DNA of 35,305 bases from JBOFFC01 sp051648405 (GTDB lineage Bacteria; Planctomycetota; Planctomycetia; Pirellulales; Lacipirellulaceae). The notes beneath the pieces are model-generated. The model made no database searches. It was not told where the DNA came from and saw only the letters and a program-made list of their open reading frames with translations. Numbering within the stretch: the first letter of the stretch is position 1; every line of letters begins with the position of its first letter. Shown here piece after piece: positions 7,782 to 15,985 of the stretch. Made by a program: the position numbers and the translations under genes. The stretch lies in contig JBOFFC010000110.1 of assembly GCA_051648405.1 (NCBI GenBank), positions 1 through 35,305 on the forward strand. Reading direction: 5' to 3'.

Positions 7782-8720
7782 CTATCTGGCGGCGGGGGCC
7801 GCGGCTTCGGGGAGCTCGAACACTTCCTTCAGCGCCGACTCCAACCGCCGCCAGCGGGCGGTCACTTCCCCCTTGTCACCGTACCGGAAGTGATTGACGT
7901 TGTCGTCCTCCTTCCGGTAGTGGAAGACGGCCGCCTCGATCCCGTGGCGGACGCACGCGTCGTACACACGCTGCACGTGCCGCCCGTGGTCATCGACGAA
8001 CACCACCGCTTTGGGGGCGTGCTCCGCTCGGGCGAGGATCGACAGCAGCATGGCGCCCTTGTGCTGCCCCTGGGTCATCAGGACGCCACGGTCGTAGGTG
8101 CAGGTCTTGGCCTCGGCGAGCCCGCACAGACGCTTGTCGTCGTCGGTCAAGCCGGCCGCCGCAAGGTTGTTGACGTCGTACGGCAAGAACGGGCCCTCGA
8201 CCGGCGTCGCGAGCTTCATCGCGCTGGGCGCGAAGTCGTAGCCGCACGCCTTGAGCTCGCGCTCGGTCGGCGTGCGGAACTGCTCGCCGCGCGACGTGAG
8301 CACCAAGGTCGGCACGCCGCGGTCCTGCACGCGCCTCACCAGCTCGGGCAGGTTGGTTTGAGGGGGTCGCATCTTGCCGAGGGTGAACAGCAGCCCCTGG
8401 GCTTCGAGCAACTCGGGGAACTCCTTCCCGACCAAGTGGGGCGAGTCGGGCCGGTGCTTCTGCAGGTACTCCTGCCACTCGAACCATTGGTCGCTCCCCA
8501 GCGGGTGACTCATCGCCATCAGCGTGTTGTCGATATCGACGACAAACAGCACGTCGGCCGGCGACGAGCGGTCGGCGTACTCCTCGGCGCGGGCGACGGC
8601 GTCGGCGAAGTCGAACGTCTCGCGCAGCTCCCAGGCGCCCGCCACGCCGGCGGGGCCCGATGCGAGGAGCGCCCCAAGAAGGGCCCTCACGATTCGCGAC
8701 GCTCTCGCCGGGTTGGTCAT
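7782..8720 (-). CDS. Secreted DUF2608 HAD-like protein
   Basis: 312 residues. The N-terminus is a signal peptide (RALLGALLASGPAGVAGA). The HAD-type motif I is intact: LFVVDIDNTLMAM (two Asp plus Thr). Motif II is LVLTSRG and a motif IV-like acidic pair occurs in VVFVDDHGRHV. This pattern with EWQ and the long cap matches DUF2608, a HAD-superfamily group reported in Legionella, chlamydiae and planctomycetes. I infer an extracytoplasmic phosphatase; the substrate is unknown. The ATG at 8720 immediately precedes the signal peptide. It is divergent from the cytosine deaminase gene across 178 bp, in which I see no clear promoter. Confidence 0.8.
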   Translation of the reverse strand: MTNPARASRIVRALLGALLASGPAGVAGAWELRETFDFADAVARAEEYADRSSPADVLFVVDIDNTLMAMSHPLGSDQWFEWQEYLQKHRPDSPHLVGKEFPELLEAQGLLFTLGKMRPPQTNLPELVRRVQDRGVPTLVLTSRGEQFRTPTERELKACGYDFAPSAMKLATPVEGPFLPYDVNNLAAAGLTDDDKRLCGLAEAKTCTYDRGVLMTQGQHKGAMLLSILARAEHAPKAVVFVDDHGRHVQRVYDACVRHGIEAAVFHYRKEDDNVNHFRYGDKGEVTARWRRLESALKEVFELPEAAAPAAR

Positions 8721-8898
8721 CGCGCTGCGCCGCAGGGGAGGATCGGGGGTGGGGCGGGGCGCTCGGGTTGCGTGGCGCCGGGTGGGGGGGATGATAGTCG
8801 GGCCCGACCCCCCGAGTCACCGGTCGGGGCCCGAACCACGGCTCAAACGGCGCGCTCGAGCGGTTCGATCCCCGTGTCCCGCCCCCCGGAGGCTCCCG

Positions 8899-9354
8899 AT
8901 GGACCCGTTTCTCGCCGACACGCCGTTTCTCGCCGCGGCAATCGAAGAGGCCCGCCAGGGGCTCGCCGAAGGGGGGATCCCGATCGGCTCGGTCCTGGTG
9001 ATCGACGGCCGGGTCGTCGGCCGGGGGCACAACCGCCGCGTCCAGCGGGGGAGCGCCGTCCTGCACGCCGAGATGGACGCCCTCGAGAACGCCGGCCGGC
9101 TGACGGCGGCCGACTACCGACGGAGCACCCTCTATTCCACCCTGTCGCCCTGCGACATGTGCAGCGGGGCGGCCCTGCTGTACGGCATCCCGCGGGTTGT
9201 GATCGGCGAGAACCGCACGTTCCGCGGCCCCGAGGAGTACGTCCGCTCGCGGGGGGTCGAGCTGGTCCTGGCCGACGACCCCGAGTGCGTGGCCCTGATG
9301 GAGGCGTTCATCGCCTCCCATCCGACGCTTTGGAACGAAGATATCGGTGAGTAG
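8899..9354 (+). CDS. Cytosine deaminase, yeast FCY1 type
   Basis: 151 residues from ATG 8899. Predicted zinc-dependent deamination of cytosine to uracil (pyrimidine salvage). Zinc ligands and the catalytic acid are in HAE (His56, Glu58) and SPCDMC (Cys85, Cys88). The sequence closely follows Saccharomyces Fcy1: GRGHNRRVQRGSAVLHAE, TLYSTLSPCDMCSGA, YGIPRVVIGEN and the C-terminal WNEDIGE. From memory, the yeast substrate-contact residues Asn51, Phe114, Trp152 and Asp155 have counterparts here (Asn45, Phe108, Trp145, Asp148). It is therefore more specific than a general tRNA-adenosine or guanine deaminase call. The frame is open upstream but nothing there resembles the family. Pyrimidine genes dcd and pyrD also occur in the window but are not adjacent. 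Confidence 0.9.
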   Translation: MDPFLADTPFLAAAIEEARQGLAEGGIPIGSVLVIDGRVVGRGHNRRVQRGSAVLHAEMDALENAGRLTAADYRRSTLYSTLSPCDMCSGAALLYGIPRVVIGENRTFRGPEEYVRSRGVELVLADDPECVALMEAFIASHPTLWNEDIGE

Positions 9355-9682
9355 GGGGGGGCAGGGCGCCCAGCGGCCGAGAAAAACCCCGTCAAACGCG
9401 GGTCCCGTTGGGGCTCGGCGATTAGGCTGGAAGTTCGGGCTTACCGGGAATCCAACGGGAAGCAGCGCGAACAGCCCCCAGGTTCCCCCTCCCTCCGCTT
9501 GCGAGGGAGGGGTCAGGGGAGGGGGTTTCGAAGCGGGTACACGGGGCGCCCCCTCCCCCGACCCCTCCCCCTGAAGCGGGAGGGGGGTAACGCGCGGCGC
9601 GACGCTTCAACGCAAGACCCGGACAACGGCTCGACCGCGCCGACCACCACTCCGCACCAAGACCCCGATCGCCATCAAGACT
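9355..9682. other. Intergenic region with palindromic repeat
   Basis: The gap between the cytosine deaminase and cyclophilin-like genes, both plus strand. It holds palindromic element B (9485-9588). Outside it I see no convincing promoter, terminator or small ORF. Confidence 0.6.
9485..9588. repeat. G/C-rich palindromic element, copy B
   Basis: The left half is CCCCCTCCCTCC, CGCTTGCG-like loop region, GGAGGGG, then TCAGGGGAGGGGG. The right half is CCCCCTCCCCCGACCCC, then TCCCCCTGAAGCGGGAGG. Between them is a core reading TTTCGAAGCGGGTACACGGG. The halves are near-inverted. In orientation it is the reverse of copy A (3080-3180). Core bases 9532-9544 (AGCGGGTACACGG) are identical to those in the differently armed repeat at 18890-18966. 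Confidence 0.85.
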
Positions 9683-10609
9683 ATGAAGCGTTCGCCCCTT
9701 TGCTCGATCGTTCACGGCCTCGCGGTGGCCGCGCTGTTGGCGACTGCCCCGCTGGCGGGCGCCCAGACCGTGCGGTTCCAGACCAGCGTCGGCGCGTTCG
9801 ACATGCTGCTGAACCCGACCGGCAACGCGAACCTGCGGCAGCACGTCGACAACATGCTGGCGAACGTCGCCGCGGGGGTCTACCACTTCAACGTCGTGAA
9901 CCGCGCAGCCGAAGGCTTCGTCCTGCAGATCGGCAGCTTCCAGGCCGACTCGAACGACGTGAGCGAGGTCCCCCTGCGTGGCTGGGGCGCCACCGACGCA
10001 TTCAGCCCCCTGGTAGTCGATGCCAACAACGACGGGCGCGTCGACTTTAGCACCACCGGCCTCACCAACACCCGCGGCACGGTGTCGCTTGCGCTGTCGT
10101 CGGGGAACGCCAACAGCGGTTCGGCGAGCTTCTTCGTGAACCTCGGGGACAACTCCGGGTCTGACTCGCTACGCCCCAACCTCGACGGCCAGAACTTCAT
10201 CCCGTTCGCCACGATCGCCGACATGGCGACGGTGGACCGGATCATGGCGCTCCAGCAGACGGACCTCAGCCAAGAGGTCGGGCAGAACGGCAGCCTGGCC
10301 TTCATCGACGTGCCGCTGACCTCCGACGGCGAGCTGGTGATCGTCGAGACGGCGTCGGTGATCTCCCCCAGCAGCGTCCGCTTCGACGGGCCGATCCTCA
10401 GCGCGCTGGGGCAAGCGCCCCGGGCGCCGATCACGCCGGCGGGAGCTTCGCCTGCGACTCCGTCGTCCCTTACGTCGTCGGCGCCCGCGTCGCTGCCGGT
10501 TTCGGCGCCGCCGAGCACGGGCCCGCTGGCGATCCCCGAGCCCTCGGCCTTGTGCCTTGTCGCGGTCGGCGGGGGCCTATCGCTGGTGCGGCCGAGTCGT
10601 CGCCGCTAA
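9683..10609 (+). CDS. Secreted cyclophilin-like protein with PEP-CTERM anchor
   Basis: 308 residues. Signal peptide at 1-28 (LAVAALLATAPLAGAQ). Residues about 29-230 resemble cyclophilin-type peptidyl-prolyl isomerases: GAFDMLLNPTGN, AEGFVLQIGSFQ (compare GFMIQGGDF), GTVSLALSSGNANSGSASFF (compare GTLSMA...SQFFI) and LDGQNFIPFATI (compare LDGKHTVFG). The position expected to be the catalytic Arg (FHRV) reads FNVV, so isomerase activity is doubtful. A DANNDGRVDF calcium-loop-like insert interrupts the domain. After an Ala/Pro/Ser linker the C-terminus has a PEP-CTERM signal: IPEPSA, a hydrophobic segment and a final RPSRRR, implying exosortase processing. A hairpin overlapping its stop separates it from the convergent zinc-ribbon gene. 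Confidence 0.85.
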   Translation: MKRSPLCSIVHGLAVAALLATAPLAGAQTVRFQTSVGAFDMLLNPTGNANLRQHVDNMLANVAAGVYHFNVVNRAAEGFVLQIGSFQADSNDVSEVPLRGWGATDAFSPLVVDANNDGRVDFSTTGLTNTRGTVSLALSSGNANSGSASFFVNLGDNSGSDSLRPNLDGQNFIPFATIADMATVDRIMALQQTDLSQEVGQNGSLAFIDVPLTSDGELVIVETASVISPSSVRFDGPILSALGQAPRAPITPAGASPATPSSLTSSAPASLPVSAPPSTGPLAIPEPSALCLVAVGGGLSLVRPSRRR

Positions 10610-10622
10610 GCCGCCGAGCGGC
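10602..10622. terminator. Candidate bidirectional stem-loop terminator
   Basis: GCCGCT (10602-10607) and AGCGGC (10617-10622) form a perfect 6-bp stem overlapping the stop codons of two convergent genes. No T-run is present, so intrinsic termination is only a possibility. Confidence 0.35.
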
Positions 10623-11092
10623 TAAACGCGGCACGGCGGGTCGCCGGTGCAAAACAGCCGGTAGCGGGTGATCCCTCCGCCGCGACTCACACGGAGCTCG
10701 AGCAGCGAGCCGCACCGCTTGCAGAACTCGGGTTCGGAGTCGTCTTCGCCCGACTCGCGCTTCGCCTGACAGGCGACGCAGCGCTTCGTGCCGGGGAAGA
10801 CCTCGAGCCGCTCGGGGTCGATCGGCTTGCGGCAGCCGTCGCACAGGACGGCGGCTTGCCAGTCGTCCGCTTCGACGTCGAGTGACGCGTCGCCGACCAC
10901 CAGCCCGACGCGCTTGCAAGTCGGGCAGGTCATCATGCCGGCCGACTCGTCCAGCAGCGCGGCGAGCAGCCCCTCGCCGGGGGCCGCGTCACGCCGCAGG
11001 TGGCCGACCAGGCGCAACCGCGTCGCGACGTCGTCCGCCCCGCAGACCGTCCGCCAGCCGCAATCGTTGCAGGTGAGGGTGCGGGCGAACAT
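10622..11092 (-). CDS. Zinc-ribbon protein with DksA/TraR-like Cys4 motif
   Basis: 156 residues from ATG 11092; a GTG at 11095 directly before it is an alternative start. It contains several CxxC pairs: LTCNDCGW at the N-terminus, MTCPTCKR near residue 55, CDGCRKPIDPERLEVFPG...CVAC (a Cys4 finger like that at the C-terminus of DksA/TraR proteins) and a final FCKRCGSLLELRV...FCTGDPPC. The last finger has the look of a small rubredoxin-like or Topo-type ribbon. No helical coiled coil of true DksA is present, so a ppGpp-related role should not be assumed. The gene starts 12 bases after the stop of the large surface protein on the same strand; co-transcription is possible. Confidence 0.75.
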   Translation of the reverse strand: MFARTLTCNDCGWRTVCGADDVATRLRLVGHLRRDAAPGEGLLAALLDESAGMMTCPTCKRVGLVVGDASLDVEADDWQAAVLCDGCRKPIDPERLEVFPGTKRCVACQAKRESGEDDSEPEFCKRCGSLLELRVSRGGGITRYRLFCTGDPPCRV

Positions 11093-11104
11093 CACAACTC
11101 TCGA

Positions 11105-14100
11105 CTACGGCGTGCCGGGCAGCGCCGGCGCGGTCGGCGCATCCGTGAAGTTTCCGATGACGTTCGGGTCGAAGATCACGTTGCCAATGTTGCGACTGCC
11201 GGCGTTGTTGAACGTGTTGGTCAACTCGAACACGCGGACCTGGCCGAGGGTCTCGGTCACGCGGAGGTTTCCGACCCCGCTGTTCGCGTTGTTGCCCCTC
11301 AGATCGAGGGTCAACACCGACCCGCCGGAAGTCGTTGCCACCTCGAACCCGTCAGCGCCTCCGGCGTTCGTGAACGTGTTGGTACCGACCGTGGCTTCCA
11401 CGTTCGCAGCACCGGACACGTCGATGCTGACCGTGTCGAGCGTGGCGCTGTTGTTGGCCGTGGCGTTGTTCGAGAATCGGAACTCGACGTCGCTGCTGCC
11501 GTTGAAGTCGATGTCGACTGCCTCGTCGTCGAGCGTCGTGAAGTTCGTGTTGTCGCGGATGTCGACGTCGCCGTCGACGACGTTCGCCCCGTACACGAGC
11601 AAAACCGCGGCGTCGTTGTTCTGGGTCTGGACCGTCGAGGACGTCAGGTTGAACGTCGCGTTGCCGGTGTTGTTCACAGTCGCGATGAGGTTGCCACTAG
11701 CGAGGTTCGTACCGCTGATGCTGGCAATCGACGCGCCGACATTTCCGGCCGTGTAGGTGAGGTTGCCGTCGGTAAGCGTCGCCCCACTGATGTTCGTAGT
11801 ACGGGCCCCTGAGTTTGTCGAAGTGTACGTGAGGTCGCCGTTGGTTAGGGTCGTCGTACCACTGATCGTGGTGGTCGCGTCCCCAGCGTTGCCGGCCGCG
11901 ACCGTCAGGTTGCCGTTGGTGAGGGTCGAGTTGGAGACCGTCGCCGTCGAGGTCCCCGTGTTGCTGATCGCGTAGTTGACACTGCCGCTCGTGACAGTCG
12001 AGCCGGAGATCGACGCGTTGGAGCTCCCGGAGTTGTTTGCGGTGTAGGAGACACCCCCGGCTCCGATCGTCGTGTTGGACTGCAGCGTCATCGACGAGGC
12101 GCCGGCCCCGGCAGAGGTGAAGCTGACTCCCGTGCCGGTAGTTGCCGTCCGCGAGTTGGTCATCGACAGCGTGGCGGCGCCACCTCCCTGGTCGTTCACC
12201 GTCACGTTGTTGAAGCCCGTTGTGTTCCCCGAGTTGTCGAGGTTGACCGTTACGCCGCCGGTCGTTCCGGCGGCAGTCGTACCGCTTACGTTCCCACCGG
12301 TGTTCACGCGGGTGAGCGTCATCGACCCCGAGCCGGAGCTCGTGCCGGTGACCTGCATCGTTGTGTCCCCCGTTCCGCCTACGTCCGTCATGTCGATCGT
12401 GAGCGAGGCGGCGCCAGTGTTGGTGAACGACCGTGTCCCCGAGTTCGTCAGGTTCGTCAGGTTCACCGTTCCGCCGCCGGCCGCGGCGGTGCTAGTCGAG
12501 GCGACGCGAACTTGGTCGCCGTTCAGGTCTGCGTTGTTGATCGTGACGATACGCGGGGCGGTCGTCCCGTCGAACAACACGTCGGCCGCCCGGACGCTGC
12601 CGGAGACGACATCGACGCTGTTCATCACGAGGCCGGCGTTCTCGACGTAGACCGCCTGGTCGGCGGCGCCGGCGCCGGTCGTGCGCAGCGTGCCGTCGTT
12701 GATTGTCACCGTGCCGTCGAAGTCGACTACGCGCACCGCGTCGGTGACCGGGCCGGTGACTGGGGCCATGGGGGGGCTAGAGCCCGTCGTCACGGTCTGG
12801 AAGGTGACGCCGCCGGTCGCCCCGGCCGCCGTCGAACCACCGCTGATGTCGATCGCCCGCCCGGTGGCCGTGGTGATCGTGTTCCCCGTGCCGGTGACGT
12901 TGAGGATGCCGCCGTTCGGTGCGGTTCCGGTCAAGGCGAGGGCTGTCCCGGCGTCCGTGATTATGTCGAGGTTGTTGAACGCGACAGTCGATGCGGCGTT
13001 GTTGCCCGTAAGTTCGACGCCGTTCGCTGCCCCCAGCGTCGTGACGTTGGTCTGGCCGTTGAACTGTACCTGTCCGCCGCTCCCGAGGTTGGAGACGCTG
13101 ATCGACTGAGCCGTGGCGGCGACGTCGGTTCCGCTCTCGGTCACGGCGCCGTTGAACGTCACGTCGTCGTCGCCACCGGCCATGTCGATCGAGACCACCT
13201 GCCCGGCGCCGCCGTTGCTGATGGCGCCGGCGAAGGTGACGTTGCCGCTGTCGGCGTTGGTGTCGGCCGTGTCGGTGATGGTGACCGCGTTGCCGGTCCC
13301 GGAGTTCGTGATCGATCCCGAGGCGCCGAACGTGACCGCCGCGCGGGCGCCGGTCACCGTCACCGCGGCCACGTTGTTCGCGTTGATGTCGCCATTGAAT
13401 GCGACGATCCCCGTGTTGTTTTGGACCAACACGCCACCGCCATTGATGGTGCTCGCCGTCGTGATATCGGCATCGACCGTCACCGAACCCGTGTTGCCGT
13501 TCACGCGAACCGCGTTGCCGGCGACGTTCGAGATCGTCGTGGTGGCGCCGATCGACACCGGCCCGGTGGTGTTCTGCACGTCGATCGCCGGGCCTGCACC
13601 CCCGGTGAGCGTGCTGTTCTGGACCGACACGTCGCCTGCCGTCGCGTCGAGCAGGATGGCGCCGCCGGTGGTTCCGCCGTTGTACGTGAAGCGGTTGATC
13701 GTCGTCGTGTCGCCGGTCGTGTTGTTTGTGTTACGGATCGCGATGCTCTGGTCGGCGTCGTTACGCGTCGTTGTCACGCGGTCGATGCGGATCGTTTCGC
13801 CGTTGTTGACGGCGGCGCTCGACTCGGCGTCGATGTCGATGTCGTTCCCGCCCACCCCGGTGAACGTCACTTGGTCGATCACCACGTTGCCGAGCTTGTT
13901 GGTGGTCTCGGTCTCGTTGTCGTCGTTGTCCACGTCGTCCACGTCCGCGACGTCGACCGCGTCGAGGAAGATGCCGTCGCCGGTCGTGTTGCTGATCGAG
14001 AGCTCGGTGAGGTTCGCGTTTGCCGACCCGGTGGTCGCGTTCGAGACGATCGCGCTCTGGCCGCCGACGAACGACAGGTTCTGCACGCGGTTGTTGTCGG

Positions 14101-15478
14101 CGAGCGTGACGGTGTTCTGCCCCGCCGTGCCGTTGAGGATCGGCACGATTCCGGTGAGCGCGCCGGCGGCGGTCTCCGGCAGGGTCACGCTGCCATTGGA
14201 CGTGGTGACGCTGAACTCGTTGCCACCCCCTTCGCCGAGGAACGTTTGCCCGTTGCGGAGGGTCGTCCTCCCCGTCAGGTTGCTGCCGGCGTGGGCGAGG
14301 ACGATGTCGTCTTCTTGGCTGGCGGCGTTGATGGCGGCGAGCGTGCTCAGCGGCCGCTCGAACGTGCCGTCGCCACCGGCGGCGGCCGTGCTATCGACGT
14401 GCACGATGCGGATCGCCTCGCCGTCGGCGTTGGTCAGCGTCGGGCCGGCGCCGGTGACGCGTGTCTGGGCGGTCGCCACGTAGTCGTTGCGGATCACCGG
14501 CTCGCGGAAGCGGTCGCGCAGCGTCCCGCTCGGGCTGTTCTCGCGCCGCGTGCGCCCGATGAACCACGTCGCCGCGAACACGGCGTTCGTGTCGAACAGG
14601 TCGTCGTTGGTGATCATCACCTGCAGCGCCAGGTCGGGCGTCGCGTAGCCGCGCAGGCCGATCTTGCCGCCTACCTCGTCGAACTCTCCCCCCGAGAGCC
14701 CGTAGGCGCCGCCGAACACCCAGGCGTCGTAGTTCATGATCCGCCCGGCGAGCTCCCCATCGACCACCGTCAGGGCCGTGTCGCGGAAGCCGCTCAGGCT
14801 GTTCGCCAGGAAGTTCCCCGTGTAAGTCAGGTCCCCCGTCTCGACGAAGTCGCGGTCCTTGGTCTCGGACCCGACGGGGATGTAGGCGTTGGTGCGGAAG
14901 TCGAGGCGGTCGCCGAGGTACTCGAACGACACGCCGACCTGCGGGAAGAAGTTCTCGCTCTCGACCGAAGTGCCGTCGGTCCAGACGCTGAGGCCGGCGA
15001 TCTTCGCCGCGTCGGGGCTGTTCGGGAACAGCGGCAGCGTCATCCAGCGGTAGCCGAGGCCCAGGTTGTAGCCGGTCCCCGCTTGCTCGTTGAGCGTCAC
15101 CTGCCCGTCGAAGAAGCCGTAGCTCTCCTCGCCGGCCCGCCACAGTCCCATCGTGCCGAGGTTCAGGTTCCCGTCCTGCTGGCCGTAGGTCTCCGAGCGG
15201 TACGTCGCGCGGAGGTGCTTGCCGAGCGTCGGGTCGAACTGTCGGCCACCCCCCGAGGGAGCGCTGAGCATCGAGCCGGGTCCGGCGTCGGCGGCGAAGG
15301 CGTCGATCCCCGTCGAGGGGACGGGCGCCATCGACGGCATCGGCGACTGCGCGGGTGAAGCGACCGCGGGCGCGGCCGCTTCGGCCGGAAGCGCGAGCTT
15401 CTGAGCCTCCGCGCCTTGGGCGAGGACCAGCGTGACGAGGCACGCGAACGACCGGGGCCGACGGACGGGAGCGGTCAT
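11105..15478 (-). CDS. Large surface protein: inverse-autotransporter-like barrel plus beta-helix passenger
   Basis: 1457 residues from ATG 15478, chosen because AAGGA lies just upstream and a signal peptide (SFACLVTLVLAQGAEAQ) follows; the frame is open 101 codons further but that part is not protein-like. After a Pro/Ala-rich stretch, residues about 85-310 resemble the inverse-autotransporter (intimin/invasin) beta-barrel: alternating strands such as GTGYNLGLGYRWMTLP, AGLSVWTDGT, FFPQVGVSFEYLGDRLDFRT and NAYIPVGS. Then comes a region with HVDSTAAAGGDGTFERPLST, typical of the start of right-handed beta-helix domains. The rest is Thr/Asn/Gly/Ser-rich with irregular 18-24-residue repeats, for example ISGTTTLTNGDLTYTSTNSG. 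No C-terminal barrel, dockerin or PEP-CTERM signal is visible. I infer an outer-membrane-anchored adhesin-like protein. Confidence 0.8.
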   Translation of the reverse strand: MTAPVRRPRSFACLVTLVLAQGAEAQKLALPAEAAAPAVASPAQSPMPSMAPVPSTGIDAFAADAGPGSMLSAPSGGGRQFDPTLGKHLRATYRSETYGQQDGNLNLGTMGLWRAGEESYGFFDGQVTLNEQAGTGYNLGLGYRWMTLPLFPNSPDAAKIAGLSVWTDGTSVESENFFPQVGVSFEYLGDRLDFRTNAYIPVGSETKDRDFVETGDLTYTGNFLANSLSGFRDTALTVVDGELAGRIMNYDAWVFGGAYGLSGGEFDEVGGKIGLRGYATPDLALQVMITNDDLFDTNAVFAATWFIGRTRRENSPSGTLRDRFREPVIRNDYVATAQTRVTGAGPTLTNADGEAIRIVHVDSTAAAGGDGTFERPLSTLAAINAASQEDDIVLAHAGSNLTGRTTLRNGQTFLGEGGGNEFSVTTSNGSVTLPETAAGALTGIVPILNGTAGQNTVTLADNNRVQNLSFVGGQSAIVSNATTGSANANLTELSISNTTGDGIFLDAVDVADVDDVDNDDNETETTNKLGNVVIDQVTFTGVGGNDIDIDAESSAAVNNGETIRIDRVTTTRNDADQSIAIRNTNNTTGDTTTINRFTYNGGTTGGAILLDATAGDVSVQNSTLTGGAGPAIDVQNTTGPVSIGATTTISNVAGNAVRVNGNTGSVTVDADITTASTINGGGVLVQNNTGIVAFNGDINANNVAAVTVTGARAAVTFGASGSITNSGTGNAVTITDTADTNADSGNVTFAGAISNGGAGQVVSIDMAGGDDDVTFNGAVTESGTDVAATAQSISVSNLGSGGQVQFNGQTNVTTLGAANGVELTGNNAASTVAFNNLDIITDAGTALALTGTAPNGGILNVTGTGNTITTATGRAIDISGGSTAAGATGGVTFQTVTTGSSPPMAPVTGPVTDAVRVVDFDGTVTINDGTLRTTGAGAADQAVYVENAGLVMNSVDVVSGSVRAADVLFDGTTAPRIVTINNADLNGDQVRVASTSTAAAGGGTVNLTNLTNSGTRSFTNTGAASLTIDMTDVGGTGDTTMQVTGTSSGSGSMTLTRVNTGGNVSGTTAAGTTGGVTVNLDNSGNTTGFNNVTVNDQGGGAATLSMTNSRTATTGTGVSFTSAGAGASSMTLQSNTTIGAGGVSYTANNSGSSNASISGSTVTSGSVNYAISNTGTSTATVSNSTLTNGNLTVAAGNAGDATTTISGTTTLTNGDLTYTSTNSGARTTNISGATLTDGNLTYTAGNVGASIASISGTNLASGNLIATVNNTGNATFNLTSSTVQTQNNDAAVLLVYGANVVDGDVDIRDNTNFTTLDDEAVDIDFNGSSDVEFRFSNNATANNSATLDTVSIDVSGAANVEATVGTNTFTNAGGADGFEVATTSGGSVLTLDLRGNNANSGVGNLRVTETLGQVRVFELTNTFNNAGSRNIGNVIFDPNVIGNFTDAPTAPALPGTP

Positions 15479-15753
15479 GGGCAGCGATCCTTCGCAGTGA
15501 TTTCCGGTCCGATTGCAGCACGGACGCGCCCCCCACGACGAGCGCACCCGCGGCGCAGTCGATGGGCGACGTCCGCGGACCGCGCGCAGCGCGGCCGCAA
15601 ACGGGAGTGTTGGGCCCTCGGTAGAAGAGCCACCCCGGCCTACACCGAGGCGGCGGGACAGTACGAGGCCCCAAGCGGCGTCACAACCCCAGTTCTCGCG
15701 GGGATTGCGATAAGGCGCAAGGAAGCGGGACCGTTGAGCGTGCGGCTGCGGAA

Positions 15754-15879
15754 GCACCAAGCGCCGATGACCAATGACCAATGACGAGTGGGCAGCAGGC
15801 AGCAGGCAGCAGGCAGTAAGCAGTAAGCAGTAAGCGGCAGCCTTACTTGGTCATTGGTGCTTGGTCATTTGCTGTTGCT
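15754..15879. repeat. Heptamer mosaic repeat element 2
   Basis: Eighteen consecutive 7-bp words in one register: GCACCAA, GCGCCGA, TGACCAA twice, TGACGAG, TGGGCAG, CAGGCAG three times, TAAGCAG twice, TAAGCGG, CAGCCTT, ACTTGGT, CATTGGT, GCTTGGT, CATTTGC, TGTTGCT. The last words are reverse complements of the GCACCAA/TGACCAA words at the left, so the outer parts form an inverted pair around a GCAGGCA/GTAAGCA centre. It has the same length (126 bp) and plan as element 1 at 5189-5314. Confidence 0.9.
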
Positions 15880-15929
15880 GTCGCGCCCAGACGGTCACGC
15901 GCCGCGACCCGGATTCCCGCGCGACGAGC

Positions 15930-15957
15930 TTGACACCGCGAGAATCCAGTGTATTAC
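15930..15957 (+). promoter_or_regulatory. Sigma-70-type promoter of gntR-ABC operon
   Basis: A perfect -35 box TTGACA (15930-15935) and a -10 box TATTAC (15952-15957; four of six consensus positions) are separated by 16 bp. The start codon of gntR is at 15986, giving a short leader. Confidence 0.75.
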
Positions 15958-15970
15958 TACACAGATACAC
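15949..15970. promoter_or_regulatory. Probable GntR (YtrA-type) operator
   Basis: A perfect inverted repeat GTGTAT-N10-ATACAC overlapping the -10 box. GntR/YtrA regulators characteristically bind GTGTA...TACAC sites in front of their own operon, so autorepression is the natural reading. Confidence 0.7.
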
Positions 15971-15985
15971 CAGACTCGAGGACCG

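Larger units (their letters stand above)
15479..15985. other. Divergent intergenic region, surface protein / gntR operon
   Basis: 507 bp. The half next to the surface-protein gene (15479-15753) is GC-rich and I see only the AAGGA ribosome binding site (about 15488-15492). The middle holds heptamer element 2 (15754-15879). The right end holds the promoter and operator of the gntR operon (15930-15970). Confidence 0.7.

Noticed and set aside
8858..8880. A tRNA T-arm-like GGTTCGATCCC
   Set aside because: The flanking bases do not form the T stem and no acceptor or anticodon arm is found nearby.
12512..15358. A 948-codon frame antisense to the surface protein
   Set aside because: Val/Arg/Asp-rich shadow of the Thr/Asn/Gly repeats; no domain or start signal.
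15479..15781. An upstream extension of the surface protein by 101 codons
   Set aside because: The extension is Arg/Pro-rich with no domain; a ribosome binding site and a signal peptide support ATG 15478.
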